Source: Dipteris shenzhenensis (taxonomy: Eukaryota > Polypodiophyta > Polypodiopsida > Gleicheniales). From it: a DNA stretch of 64,000 nt. A program made the translations under genes and the position numbers. The stretch lies in assembly GCA_047967505.1 (NCBI GenBank), contig CM106541.1; one strand, given 5' to 3'. Below the pieces are notes generated by a model, which did not search any database, was not told the DNA's origin, and saw only the letters and a list, made by a program, of their open reading frames with translations. This document shows, piece by piece, positions 21,050 through 32,700 of the stretch (position 1 is the stretch's first letter; every line of letters starts with the position of its first letter).

Positions 21050-22290
21050 TCTGGACGTGTTGCACCATCCCCTGCTGCTGTATAGGATACCATACTACAC
21101 CATATCTGTTCATGGTTGCTATACATGGTCCTACTCTTGCTGTTGACTAGGAAATCTCTCTCTCTCTCTCAACCTTTTTCTTGATGTTGTTACCTCACAC
21201 TATTGCCCATTTTGTGCCCTTGATTTGGGCTCATAGTTAGGCTCTTTCAAGCCCCACAACCAACCCATGAAGGCAACCTTTGGTGGCCCTTTGGGATGCC
21301 CCAAATAAACCCTAAACAAAATCTTTTCTGTCCATGTTGCATCCACCTTGCCACCCACATGGTAGCCTCTTCCCATCCCCCTACAAGTTCATCCACTCTC
21401 ATACATGCTGAGGTGTCAACTCCTTGATCTCTCCTCATTTGGGGGCTCACAGATGGGGCATTGACCCTAATTTTGCCAACACCCCCTATCAATGACACAC
21501 TGTGGCCCAATACCAACTTTGTCAAAGAATTGCTCCATCAAATCCTTTGTAGAAGCACTTAGGAACATGTCGAGGATGTATTCCTAAGAACTTTTTTGCA
21601 TCGCTTTCGAAAAAATTAGGTCCAATCTAGCTAGTACATTTCTTGGTCCAATTTTTGAACATTCGAATCTCTTCAATAACCCAAGGCATGAAAAACACTA
21701 TCTAGTCTTCCCCTGTAGAAGATAGGAACCGACCAAACCCTGCAAGGTAACAAAGATCTTGGGTCTATTTCAATCCGCACTTGCTTACTAGTCTGGAGCA
21801 ACGAAGGACTCAAAAAATTCTATTAATATCCATGGGCGGTGACATCCCACCAGTGCCATCCACCCTTGCACCATTCCTTGCTCCTTTACAGGCTGTCGTA
21901 CTATGGGCCATATCTGTTCTCGGCTACTATACCTGATCTCGCTCTTGCTATTTTAATTAGGAACTCCCTCTCTCTTGTAGCTGTTTTCTTGCTACTATTG
22001 CTACCCATTGTTGAAGATGTTGTACCCTTCGTTTGGGCTCATAGATGGGCTCTTTCCAATCCCACAACTAGCCCATGAAGGTAGTCTTTGGTGGCCCTTT
22101 GGGTTACCCCAAACCCTAAATAGGAGCTCTATTTGCTATCCATGTGGTAGCCACCTTGCCATCCACATGGCAGCCTCAAACGAGCCTCTATAACTTCATC
22201 TACTCTTATACATGTTGATGAGTCAATCCCTTGAGCTCTCCTCATTGGGGGGCTCACCGGTGGGGAATTGATCCTATTTCTCCAATAATT
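21050..22290 (+). repeat. Diverged direct duplication (two copies of about 430 bp)
   Basis: 21050-21484 and 21858-22290 are related. Both carry CCATATCTGTTC then a CTATAC block, then TTTGGGCTCATAG, then CCCATGAAGG, TTTGGTGGCCCTTTGGG, and GCTCTCCTCATT- or TCTCTCCTCATT-type and GGGGCTCAC. They are about 800 bp apart and heavily diverged. The class is unknown; they could be the two LTRs of a very old, short element. Confidence 0.55.
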
Positions 22291-24599
22291 CATGCATGTG
22301 ATAAGCATGAATCATGTAGGTGCATCTGGTCATACATGCATTGTAATGCTTTGACCTAGCTTAGCCATATTGTAGAGATCTCTATTATTGCATGCTTCTT
22401 GCTCAATTCTTAGTAGCTTTATGCATTGCATTGCTCATTACAAGAAATCATTTTTTCCTCATGTAACATATGGCAGTATTAAATTTTCATTGGAACATAG
22501 AAAGGAAGCCTATCACCTTAATTTAGTTGCGAATGACTTGTAGCAGTGAAAAATATTTAATTTGTGTGATGGTGAATATGGAGATATACTCAACAACTCC
22601 CTATATCCATTGAATATTTACATGCAAAAAGTTAATTCTCTTATTTGATTTTCAAACTTGTAATGCAAACGTCTTCAATATGGTTGATGCGTCTTTCATG
22701 TCCTATTTTTTTTAATGTGTTGCTTTGCTCAATTAATTGAGTATGTTCTTTACACTATTACCTTGTTCTCACATTGTCATGATGAAGTTTGAATGCCACT
22801 TTGCAACGAAAGAGGACCTTTGCGCTTTAATATGCATTCAAAATTTCTTTACTAAAGCTAATATGCAACTATATTTGTAATATATCCTTACTTACAGGTG
22901 TTCAATGATCTACTTAACGATCTCACTATGCAACCTTTGTGGAGATGAATGAACTAGAGCAATAGGGGAATTCTTGATGCAAGTAAAGCTCTCACAATGC
23001 ACTTGTGACATACAATTGCATTAAGCAAGAGACATTCTACAAAGTTATGTTAGTAACCTCAAGAGAAACTTATACATAGCTAATGCCCTTGTTAAATTCA
23101 TGAATCTATTGTGCTCACCGCATTTTATGCATTCCTTTCTCTACTCCATTGGTAGGGTTTCTTATTTTTACTAATGCACTGTATTTTTATTTTCTTGTAA
23201 ATTGGAGGGCAGACTCACCTTTTTATGAATCACAATGAATGCTATAGCCCCTGTTTGAAAATAATTTAAAAATGTATTAATGAGTGGAGAATGGGGAGGG
23301 GAGGGTGGAAAGGCAAGGGGAGGGATAAAAAGGAGAGTGATGAGTGAGAAAGTCCCTTTATTGTCCCTTCCGCCGTCTTAGCATACTTATACTCTAGTCT
23401 TTCACTAGTAAGACTTTTAGCATGCCAAGTGGATGTCTTGAGTTGAAGTGCCCCCTTTTGCATGAACTTTTGAAGCCATCCCTTTAACATTAGCTTAATT
23501 GGGTACTCCACCTTTTTCACCTAAGCGATCTATCGAATTCTCCATGGTAAAGTAAAGGTCTTTACTTTTCCATGCTCGCTCAACTTTATTATATTTCTAT
23601 TTTTTTTGGACCATAGAGGTTAATTAACCTATGTTTGTCCATGGATTAATTGATTTATTTGGGTTAATTTATTTATTTTAAGCTATGTCTAAGAAGAGTG
23701 CACATTTATCTATATCTATATACTTTCTAATAGGCAAGGGTGGAGGCTCGCAGAGGCTCGGGGTAGGCTTAGGGAGCTTCGGAGAGCTTCGGGAGGTTTT
23801 CGTGATTGTGTGTCGTTAGATCAGGGTGGGACAAGAGAACAACTGTTCAATTGGGGTCAGCGATGTGCAATATGCATGCGGATTACGGAATCGACTACAG
23901 ACTCGATGCCAGATGGCAACGGGAGGCAGCCAGAGCAGAGACGGTAGAGTTGGGTAGACCCTACTGTGGCTGGTAGCAATCTGGCAGAGCAGAGTCATCA
24001 ATAGACTCACAGTACGGGTCTTGAGACGGCGGCGTGCATGTGGTGAGCTCTGGGACTGGGAGGGAGGGAAAGAGACTGCCACATAGATCGATACTAGCAC
24101 ATGGTGAGCTGTATGATTAGCGTGGCGTGGGCAGATTGCGTGGGTTCGGATGATGTGGTGCATGCATAATGTGGCAGTCTCTACAATGCTGCAGTGTTGA
24201 CTACCGACACGTGGTAGAGGCGAGGGATTCGATGGCATTTTCAAGCATGGTCCGATGACGTGGCATGCGCGGATGGGAGTGCAGAGTCCAGACTGTTCGT
24301 GGTAGACTGCATGGTGGTGACATGGTGCAAAAGGACATAGCATAATGGCAGACTACGTGAAAGTACAGAGCAGATGAGCTACGTGACTTCACGACATGGC
24401 GACAAGTGGCAAAGCAGTGGGGACCATGTGGCACAAGTCACAAAGCCAAGGGCTACATGGCACGAGTCAAAGGTGACTGAATTGCGCGACACTGCACTTC
24501 TCAGCGATGGCCACCTGTTGCAAACGCCAACAATTGCACGCCGCCAGTCTGCGCTGCTAGCTTGACACACAGCCCGTCTGACTGTTTGACTCGGGGACT

Positions 24600-24600
<1 letters not shown>
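22291..24600. other. Long gene-free stretch
   Basis: 22291-23700 is A+T rich with no motif recognised. From 23740 composition becomes G-rich and repetitive, with GGCTCG, GCTTCGG and repeated TGTGGCAT/CATGGTGAGCT words. Open frames here, including a 175-codon one on -, have low-complexity translations and are not supported as genes. Confidence 0.4.
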
Positions 24601-24659
<59 letters not shown>

Positions 24660-24716
24660 GAAGGGCAGGGAGAGGAAGGGAGAGGGAGAGAGAGAAGGGG
24701 GAATAGAGAGAGATAG

Positions 24717-24758
<42 letters not shown>

Positions 24759-24783
24759 GGGGGGTAGACAGAGAGATAGAGAC

Positions 24784-24818
<35 letters not shown>

Positions 24819-24821
24819 TCA

Positions 24822-24876
<55 letters not shown>

Positions 24877-24946
24877 ATGTGTGTGTGAGCGAGAGAGAGA
24901 AGGGGGGATAGAGAGAGAGAGAGAGGGGCGGGGAGAGAGAGAGGGG

Positions 24947-24982
<36 letters not shown>

Positions 24983-25025
24983 GGGAGAGAGAGAGAGAGA
25001 GGGGGGATAGAGAGAGAGAGAAGGG

Positions 25026-25063
<38 letters not shown>

Positions 25064-25067
25064 GGGG

Positions 25068-25101
<34 letters not shown>
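24601..25101 (+). repeat. Long GA microsatellite with interspersed GGGGGATAGA units
   Basis: About 500 bp of imperfect (GA)n on +. G-runs and GATA occur at semi-regular points (about 24757, 24902, 24947, 24978, 25002 and 25065), so the block is a compound minisatellite-like array rather than one simple repeat. The Ser-Leu repeat frames on - are artefacts. Confidence 0.97.
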
Positions 25102-25104
<3 letters not shown>

Positions 25105-25249
25105 TGAACAACTGTGTGTGTATTTGGAATTTTGGTTTAATGAAAAACAACTGAAATTTTTTGAATCTATGTATGTGTGCGCGTGTTTGTATGCATGTAT
25201 ATGTTTTTCACAAATTTTCTAAAATTGCTTAAAGTTTGAGATTTATAAG

Positions 25250-25470
25250 TTGAACTTTGAATTTTATTAAAGGCAATCTACAATTGCAACTTCGAGCCCA
25301 GCAGAGCGGGGCTCTAGCCCGTTGTAGACAGGTCAAGTTACTCGTATTTTGTAATAGAGAAGGTTCCACATGGCACTCAGAGGGGAGTCAGGTTCTAGGC
25401 AAAGGAGGGCTCCATGTGGCGAAGGGAGAGAGAGGAAGCCCGTCGTAGATGGGTGCATTTACTCGTTTTT
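25250..25470 (-). repeat. Short direct repeat, probable SINE body
   Basis: Two similar segments lie about 123 bp apart: AGCCCGTTGTAGACAGGTC (about 25315) and AGCCCGTCGTAGATGGGTG (about 25438), each followed by a TTACTCGT word. They lie just downstream (on -) of the tRNA-like box pair and are probably the tail or body of that unit. Confidence 0.4.
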
Positions 25471-25476
25471 AAAGAG

Positions 25477-25550
25477 GGTAGGATTCTAACCCACAATGTT
25501 ATCTTTCCCACATGTGATCCCTACCACTAAGCTATAGAGTGGAAGAGCAT
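25477..25550 (-). repeat. tRNA-derived SINE-like unit with RNA polymerase III A and B boxes
   Basis: On - it carries TAGCTTAGTGG (25524-25534), fitting an A box, then 33 bases on GGTTAGAATCC (25481-25491), fitting a B box. The B-box area can fold as a tRNA T arm: GTGGG and CCTAC pair around TTAGAAT. The would-be acceptor arms do not pair, so it is not a working tRNA gene; a tRNA-derived SINE head is the best reading. Confidence 0.6.
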
Positions 25551-25559
25551 ACCTAGTGC

Positions 25560-26550
25560 TAACAAAAATATTATAAATGGTCCCTTTTCCCCCTCCCCCT
25601 TTAGAGGGCCTCACCGCACATGCGAGTAGGGCTGGGATAGCCCTACTGGTAGCTAGATTGCATAGTCCCATGACTGTTGGGTTGCCAGAGCGGGCTTTCT
25701 TTCAGCTCTGCAATGCTACCCCAACAACCCCATTTCAACCTTTGCTAGCCTAGCATTGCAATGCCCAGGTGATCTGATTGGTCCATAGACTTTGATGGTC
25801 TTCCTGTTGGCTGAAAGAACCTGCAAAATCCTGTCATGCCATCATTAATGGTAATTTGCAACCTCACAATCCTTCACGGGGACGTGCCATTTGCAAAGCT
25901 AGCATAGCATCCAAATGCTACACTTCTAGCATTCGCAAGAGCGCGGGGAGATGCTCTTAGTAAGTGCCTTCTTCTTTAAAGCCGCCTTCAAATGATCCCT
26001 ATTGTTGTCTTGACCTTATTTGCATGATGCTTAGCGTGGAAGCAAAAATTCAGTTGGGACCATAGAAGTTTGAAGAAAATCAATTCAAGTCAACAAGAGT
26101 TGTGTGCTTTTGTGAAGAGGTTGGAAATTTTCGGTAAGTGCATGCGTGCATGTTCAATCCAGAAATTAGATGCAGTTTCTGCTGCGAATTTGTTTTGGAG
26201 AGTAGATGCGTGCATGTCAATTCGTCGGAGTTTCTTGTTGCGAGTTTCGTGTCTGCGAGATGATTTTGTCAAATCAGGGAACCACAGACAAATTTCAGGG
26301 AACCACAGACCCGGAATCACCAAAGATTTCATCGATTTATTCGCACTAGCCTAGTCAGATCATCGGCGTCGTCGTCATCAATGAAGCTGGATCATGAGCA
26401 TCCGGGAGTCGCAAGACAATCGTCATCTGTTTTTGGAAACCTTTTGTGGGTGCTGCCACTTGCCACTCACCGCCACCGCCACCACTCATAGCCCAAAGTG
26501 CGCCCTTTCGTTACTGACCCACTTCATTCATTTCTTTTTCTTGCCCAGGA
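25560..26550 (+). other. Intergenic region and probable cystatin promoter/5' UTR
   Basis: There is no gene. It contains a short tandem repeat, TCAGGGAACCACAGAC, at 26275-26290 and 26296-26311, and a pyrimidine tract ending CTTGCCCAG just before the cystatin ATG. That tract could be a 3' splice site of a 5' UTR intron. No clear TATA box was found. Confidence 0.4.
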
Positions 26551-28062
26551 ATGCGATCTGTTTCCTCCTCCCCAAGTCTTCCAGCCACGCTTCTTGCATC
26601 TCTCGTCTTTGCCTCGCTCTTGATCGTTCCTGAGTTGACCATGGGAAAGGTGGGAGGTAGGGAGGACATACCGGGTGCCCAGAACGATCTTCAGCTGGAG
26701 GACCTGGCCAAGTATGCCGTAGATCAGCACAACATGAAACAGGTGGGCAAGCTACAACTTTATGTTCTGATGAGGGTTCCATTGCTTTTTCAAAAGATGT
26801 CCCCTGTATTATGTGTCGACACAGTGTACAGATGTCACTTTGCGTAGGTACGGAGGCACTTTTCGTGTACTATAAGTCCGATCGTATGGTCAAAGTTTTT
26901 TACGTTCGCACCGTTGTGGAACGTTGTTGCGATATTTCTTGTAGATATGAATGACTCGTCAACTGAAGATATTATCACTTCTGCCAAGTTTGAACCCAGA
27001 AGAGTAATACTTCTAAATCAGTGTGCTGTACTAACATATAGACTGAGGTTTTATTCCTCTACGCGAATGATTGGACATAAACAATTATTGATAATGTGTC
27101 TCAGTGATTCAAAAACTCATCGGCAAAGATGTATTTCTGTTTAGCTCCCTGAAAAGTAAGTTACTACATTTTGTAACACTTGTTTTTTTGCTTTTGCAGA
27201 ATTCAGAGCTTGAATTCGTCGGGCTCATGTCAGCACAGCAACAAGTTGTTGCAGGGATCATGTATTACTTGGTTGTGGAAGCTGCATCTGTAGGAGAAAC
27301 CAAATTGTATGAAGCGAAGGTGTGGGTAAAACCATGGGAGAATTTTAAGTCATTGGAAGGTTTTAAACGAGTTCAAAGCTCTGTCACACCAGCGGACCTT
27401 GGGAGCAATCTAGGCAAGTAGCACTCCATACCACAGCATTGATAAACTGATTTTTCCAGTCTGGTCAGTTCGAACATGAATTTGTAGAAATTGTTGATCA
27501 TCTTTGAGGGATTGAAAATTCATAACGATGGGGCTTTTGTTTTAAAACAAATGTCAATCTGCTATCTCTAGCCAGCTAAAACTGGACTGTATTTCCCTAA
27601 TAGAAGTGCAAACGGTTTATTATGGGGGGGATCTTGGTGTCGTTTTCATCGTAGGCTGGTGTTTTGTAAACTAGATGGCCCGGCCGCCAACAGTGAAGCA
27701 GAGGCAGGGTTACAGCCTGTTCCTTCTGATGATCCTGTTGTGAAGGAAGCAGCAGAGGAAACTTTAAAGGGCCTTCAACAGAGATCCAACTCTCTGATCC
27801 CGTATGAGCTCAAGCAAGTCGTGTCAGCCCATGCAGAGGTCTGATTAGTTTAAGTCCATGGTTTTGAAGTGGTATTGAGTGCTTTTCAGCCTAGAGCACC
27901 TCTGTTTGCTGAACTAATGTTTTGCAGGTAACTGAAGGAAGCACAAACTTCGAAATGTTACTCAAGGTTCAAAGAGGATCAAAGGAAGAACAGTTCAAGG
28001 CAAAAATTACTCGCTCCGTCTTAGGATTATGGGCATTGAAAGATGCTCATCTGCATCAGTAG
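26551..28062 (+). CDS. Phytocystatin with C-terminal legumain-inhibitor domain
   Basis: This is a cysteine protease inhibitor, predicted 242 aa in four exons: 26551-26742, 27200-27417, 27655-27838 and 27928-28062, all with GT-AG introns (phases 0, 2, 0). Residues 1-30 or so are a hydrophobic signal peptide, implying secretion or a vacuolar/apoplastic site. The cystatin domain has the plant LARFAV-type helix as LAKYAVDQHN, the papain-binding loop QVVAG (in QQQVVAG) and the second loop PW in VKPWENF. Exons 3-4 add the C-terminal extension of long plant cystatins, with SNSLIPYEL; the SNSL motif is known to inhibit legumain-type asparaginyl proteases. Length and domain order match long phytocystatins such as Arabidopsis CYS6. 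The junction between exons 2 and 3 is the least certain, as an alternative acceptor exists at 27673-27674. Confidence 0.9.
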
Positions 28063-28944
28063 TATTTATGAAATGAATTATTGTGAATCGATGAAGGGTT
28101 TATGGCTTTGTGGTTCCCCCAGTATAAAAAACTATGATCCTTGGAAGGTGACAATGTACAACTGTTGAAGGGTTTAAACTGCATTTTGTACAGTTGGAAT
28201 ACATATAAATGATAATGTGTTTTATATAGAGACGGGGTTCTTAAGTGTCAATTGCCTTGAGCTCTTAACAAATTAGCTGAAGGATTGTCGTATAGACTGG
28301 CAAACAATTGAATTGTGTAGTTAGTGTGCAATTATGTTTCAGGTAGTGGGATGGGTTTTAGAAAGTAACACTTTTCCTCTGTTTTTGTATGCGTTGTGAC
28401 CTGTCTGAAGCTGTATGCTATCCCCTTTTAAGTGAGCACATTCTCAACATCTTATCACTTAAGTCTTAGAGTAAGAATAGAATAGAAAAGTTGCAGGAAT
28501 ACCTCGATCCTTAACTTTGTTAGATTTTGAGCATGTTGTATGCCTAAATAGTATGTTTGTGCACGGGCCCGAGGGCACTTCTGGTGTTGGTGCGAGAAGT
28601 TTTGGACCTTTGTAAAGAGATACCATGGAGATTAGCTCGGCTGGTTTAGGCTTGTGAACTTACACTTAAGGAGGCTGACCATCTTATTGGGGATATCCCA
28701 GTAAGATCGTCAGATGGTCATGGAGTGTTGGTGCATAACCTCATGGGTAATTGTTTTGAGGTGGATGTATGTGGAGCAGCATATGATTTGCACTTAGTTT
28801 TGGTTTTGACGACATTAATACTGTAGTCATAGGCTACATCATGGTATGATGAACACTCTTATGACTGAGTTTTGTTGTGTTTATGATACTAAGTTCACAT
28901 GATATGACATTGGCTATGCTCTAGGTATTCATCTAATGATGGCA
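28063..28944. other. Cystatin 3' flank, no further gene
   Basis: Probable 3' UTR followed by unremarkable intergenic sequence. No coding motif was found up to the LTR start at 28945. Confidence 0.4.
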
Positions 28945-29405
28945 TGACACGACCCTGTAGGATCTGACCCTATCTCTGACCTAGAATCTTGTCCTCAATC
29001 CAACCAGAATCATAGCGTAGGCGCCTCGATCCTCTCGACCACCCTCGAGCACGTGGGCTACAGCTTGACTCATCCATAGGCCCGTATCTAACCTAAGGCG
29101 TCCCATACCCCCTGAGCCCGCAAAGGACCTTCGATACACCACCTATGATCCGCCATGTAGATGGCCAGAGTCCCGGCCTGGGTCCAAGCCCCATCCATCA
29201 GTTGAGGAGCGCTCAACTGATCTACACAATAGCACTAGCCCTCTCATATAGAAGGAAACCCGCTATAGATAGCACAATGCTATGAATAGCTCCCTCCATA
29301 TAAAGCGAGCATTATATATGAATCAATCTCTATATATAGCAATCTCGGCTAAAAATAGCCATCCAGTCCTATGCTATCTCGTAACCCACGTTAACTTGCG
29401 ATCCA
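28945..29405 (-). repeat. 3' LTR of the non-autonomous element
   Basis: It is paired with 31740-32200. It includes a hairpin-forming word, CAGTTGAG...CTCAACTG, near 29200-29220, conserved as a weaker form in the partner, and TATATA-rich sequence at 29300-29340. Confidence 0.88.
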
Positions 29406-30519
29406 CTATCGAATATCCTGTATAAACTTGTGCACAATAAATCGCTCCGATCACAAGATCATCCAATTCTTATGATCTCTTATCTAGGAACATCAAGTTT
29501 CAAACAAGGCATTGAAAGACCACCATCAGAAGAGATGTGATAATGGAGCTCCATGGTTGAACCCAAAAAAAAAACATGGCTTCTCTTAGGGTAAAGAATC
29601 TTAGTCAGCCCTCATAAAAAATCTAATCAGGTTGCCCCCAATTCAATTCAGCCTACTTTTACTTTACCCTAGAGGTCCTTTGTGTATTATTTCACGCTGG
29701 ATCATACCACCACATCAGAGAATCTTAAATGTAACATACCTCAGTGTCCCATACCACCAAAGTATAATGCAAATAAAAAAATCGGTGGACAATGAGTGAA
29801 TCGGATAGCCAATCCCTCTTCAACTCAGATGATTCCAGATTGAGTCAAGGTGGCAAAGCTGTTCTCAATCCTTTTCTTAATGTGATTTCATCACCCCCTT
29901 GTGTTACAATACCCCAACCAATAGGTCAAAGAAGAAAACCCAATAGGTAGTATCCCTAACAACTCTTGAATCTTGACTATCCATGACCTCGGGGTAAAAG
30001 AGTGAGAATCAGAATGACCCCGCCTTTGGACATGATTAAAAGAAGGTATCCATCAAGACTCATCCTGGTCTAATCAATAAGAACCTTCAAATGTCCAAAC
30101 GGGAACTTGAAGAAATGCCATAACTCACAATCACATCGAGATCAAAACTTCAAATAGAAACCAAACAGGAATCTATGCACCAATATTCGAGAAAGGGAAA
30201 TCCAATTGTCTTAGTTAAGTCCAGTTTAAGATGTAACAAAGTCTCAAGCATCCTCAATGTACCATATACCTAAAAAAAACTTCAAGATATATGGAACAAA
30301 AGTACACATTATATAATTTGAAAAAACCAATCAAATTATAAATGCCACTTAGTCACAAATCAAAACCAAATTAACCAAAACTTGGTCAATTTAATAACAA
30401 GACAATTTAGAACATAATTCATACAAAATTGGGGAGCTTCTTGAACCAAGAGTGGTTCAAAGATCCAGTCGAGCCAGAAAATAATTGGGTGTCGGTCAAA
30501 ACTGAGAATTTCAAACTCT

Positions 30520-30753
30520 TCATCGCTTCTCAATAGCACGGAAGCGGTATAAAGACTCTAAAACAAGCTGTCTACATTTAGAACAGCATGAGCCTTCTTC
30601 AATATATTTCTGGTACTGAGGGGTTTTATAGTAGTGAAGAGCTGCCCAGAGTTCATCCATCAAGGAATCCATCTCTCGTAGTAGGTCATGAGGTCTACGA
30701 GGAATAACCTCCGATGTAGCCTCGTCCTCCATCTCAATAAAACAGTAATCCAA
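30520..30753 (-). CDS. Small hypothetical ORF in the non-autonomous LTR element
   Basis: 77 codons beginning MDYCFIEMEDEATSE and ending in LVLESLYRFRAIEKR. It is acidic at the start and basic at the end, with one C-C-x-x-C cluster (GSCCSKC). It matches no retroelement protein known to me. Just upstream on - lies a second frame (30979-30767, 70 codons) and a TATA-like sequence near 31019-31027, readable on both strands. It could be a fragment of a captured host gene or a chance frame; homologs were not searched. Confidence 0.35.
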   Translation of the reverse strand: MDYCFIEMEDEATSEVIPRRPHDLLREMDSLMDELWAALHYYKTPQYQKYIEEGSCCSKCRQLVLESLYRFRAIEKR

Positions 30754-31725
30754 CGTAGATGTCTCATTACTTTGATGTCCTTCCAGGGCTGGAAAATATC
30801 TCGCACGGGAGAGGGACTAGAAGAAAAACAGCTGCGTCCAAACATGTGCTCTTCCCAAGAGAGAATCTGGTGCTACGTGGAATCAAGGAAGAAGGCGAGA
30901 AGAGGATAGCAAGAAAGATGGTGGAATCTGATAGGCTGATCTCAGATAGAAAGAGGGTGGGGAATTCGCCTTCATGCACTGAAGGGCTGAAGTGAAAGAG
31001 AGAGAGGAATCCCGGGGATATAAATAGCCAGGAGGGCCATCAAAAGCTAGGCGAATTTAGGGTGGGTGCTTGATTTAGAGCAAGTGCTTTCCTTGCTAGA
31101 GAAAAACAAAAAAGCAACTTGCTTTTTAACCAAAAAACGGTCTCGCTTTTAATAGATCCTGTTCCACTTTTCTCGAGCCAGCCAAAAATAGCCAAAACGC
31201 GCTAAAATCAGGCCAAGCACCTGCCCCAAATCATATCGCCCTTGTCTTTGATGCCCGAATCTCCTAGGGAAGCCGTTCTCTGGCTTACGAATGCCCTCTC
31301 TTTCGTCACTGCAGCAAATCTAGGTCTCTAGGGTAGGAATCTCATCCTTGAGAACCTAGAGCGAATTCTTTCCCTAACCACTCTTACACGTCCCCACACA
31401 ACCAATCACATCAACAACCCAAGCGTGGGAAGTTATAGGTCAGAAACGATCCATCCTCATATCTCTTGCTGAAAGCATCAAGTCTTCTGATCGCCTACCC
31501 TTCTCAGGGAATCACGATTTCCAAACACGTAGCAATCGAGAGAGAGCACACAGCCTATGGACTTCTATTTCTTCCACAACTCTCCCAATCATAAGCGCAC
31601 ATCATCAGCCAACGATTCAACCCATACATGAGCGGAAATTCAGATTTGCAAGAGCAATCTCCAAAAGTGTACCTGGAAGACATCTTTTCTGCATACCTCG
31701 TGTTGAATTCAATCGTGATAGGACG

Positions 31726-31737
31726 GCTCTGATACCA
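31726..31737 (-). promoter_or_regulatory. Primer-binding site (initiator tRNA-Met type)
   Basis: Reads TGGTATCAGAGC on -, a perfect match to the standard plant site. Confidence 0.92.
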
Positions 31738-31739
31738 AA

Positions 31740-32200
31740 TGACACGACCCCGAGGGATCTGACCCTATCTCTAACCTAGAATCTCGTCCTCAATCCAACC
31801 AAAATTATAGCGCAAGCGCCTCGATCCTCCCAACCACTAGCACGTGGGCTGCAGCTCAACTCATCCATAGGCCCGTATCTAACCGAGGCGTCCCATACCA
31901 CTTGAGCCCATCCAGAGGACCTTCGATACACCACCTATGATCCGCCAAGTAGATGGCCAGAGTCCCGACCTGGGTGCAAACCACATCCATCAATTGAGGA
32001 GCGCTCAACTGATCTACACAATAGCATTGGCCCTCTCTCTATATAGAAGGAAACCCGCTATAGATAGCACAATGCTATGAATAGCTCCCTCCATATAAAG
32101 CGAGCACTATATATGAATCAATCTCTATATATAGCAATCTCGGCTAAAAATAGCCATCCAACCCTAGGCTATCCTGTAACCCACGTTAACCTGCTATCCA
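31740..32200 (-). repeat. 5' LTR of the non-autonomous element
   Basis: Same length as the partner. On - it begins TGGATAGCAGG and ends GGTCGTGTCA, two bases before the primer site. Confidence 0.88.
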
Positions 32201-32700
32201 ACCCTAGGTACACCATGCACATTACATGGCCTAGGTAGGGTGCCACATTATGTAGACTGTTGGCATAATTGAGTGGAAGTCATGATCATGCATGTGTGGC
32301 TTTAAAGCCAACCCTTCTTTATTAGACGATTTCAAGGAAATCATTGTTGAGGTCAGTGGCTGTGCCCCCCCCCTTCCTTTCCATATCCTGTAAAGTGGGA
32401 AGGTTTATTTTTAGATTGTAGGAGATTGGATTTGAAAGCTGGCGGGAAACTACACATTAACGTCTTCTTGATTTTGAAAAATTGTATAATTAGTAAGGTG
32501 ATATCCAGCAAGACCATGGCAAAGCGATATCTTCCAAATATTGGAAATGCCATTTTGTAGGCTTGAAGATGGAATAATTACATACTTAACATCAACATTG
32601 TGACATATATAGAAGGAAGTTGGGATGTCTCTTTTGGTTCATCAATGTATAAGGTATAGGAATAAGAAAAGGGTAATTTCCTGGGATGTTCTAGATTATG
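32201..32700. other. No gene recognised
   Basis: Short frames only; probably diverged 3' sequence of the adjoining - strand LINE, without a visible poly(T). Confidence 0.3.

Larger units (their letters stand above)
28945..32200 (-). mobile_element. Non-autonomous LTR retrotransposon with two intact-length LTRs
   Basis: Two direct repeats, each 461 bp (28945-29405 and 31740-32200), both start TGACACGACCC and end ATCCA on +. A primer site lies 2 bp inside the right LTR, so the element runs on the - strand with its 5' LTR at the right. By hand the LTRs differ at roughly 7-9% of positions, mostly C/T and G/A changes. The 2.3-kb interior has no gag, protease, integrase or RT motif, only short frames. 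No 5-bp target-site duplication is obvious (TGGCA left, ACCCT right) and the polypurine tract is unclear. It resembles a LARD-type element but is shorter than typical LARDs. Confidence 0.88.

Noticed and set aside
23816-24343. 175-codon frame on -
   Set aside because: His/Cys/Ser-rich translation of a repetitive region without any motif or splice context.
24379-25150. Long Ser/Leu-repeat proteins on -
   Set aside because: Pure translation of the GA microsatellite.
25477-25550. Functional tRNA gene on -
   Set aside because: A and B boxes and a T arm are present, but acceptor arms do not pair and the T loop is altered; SINE-like is the better reading.
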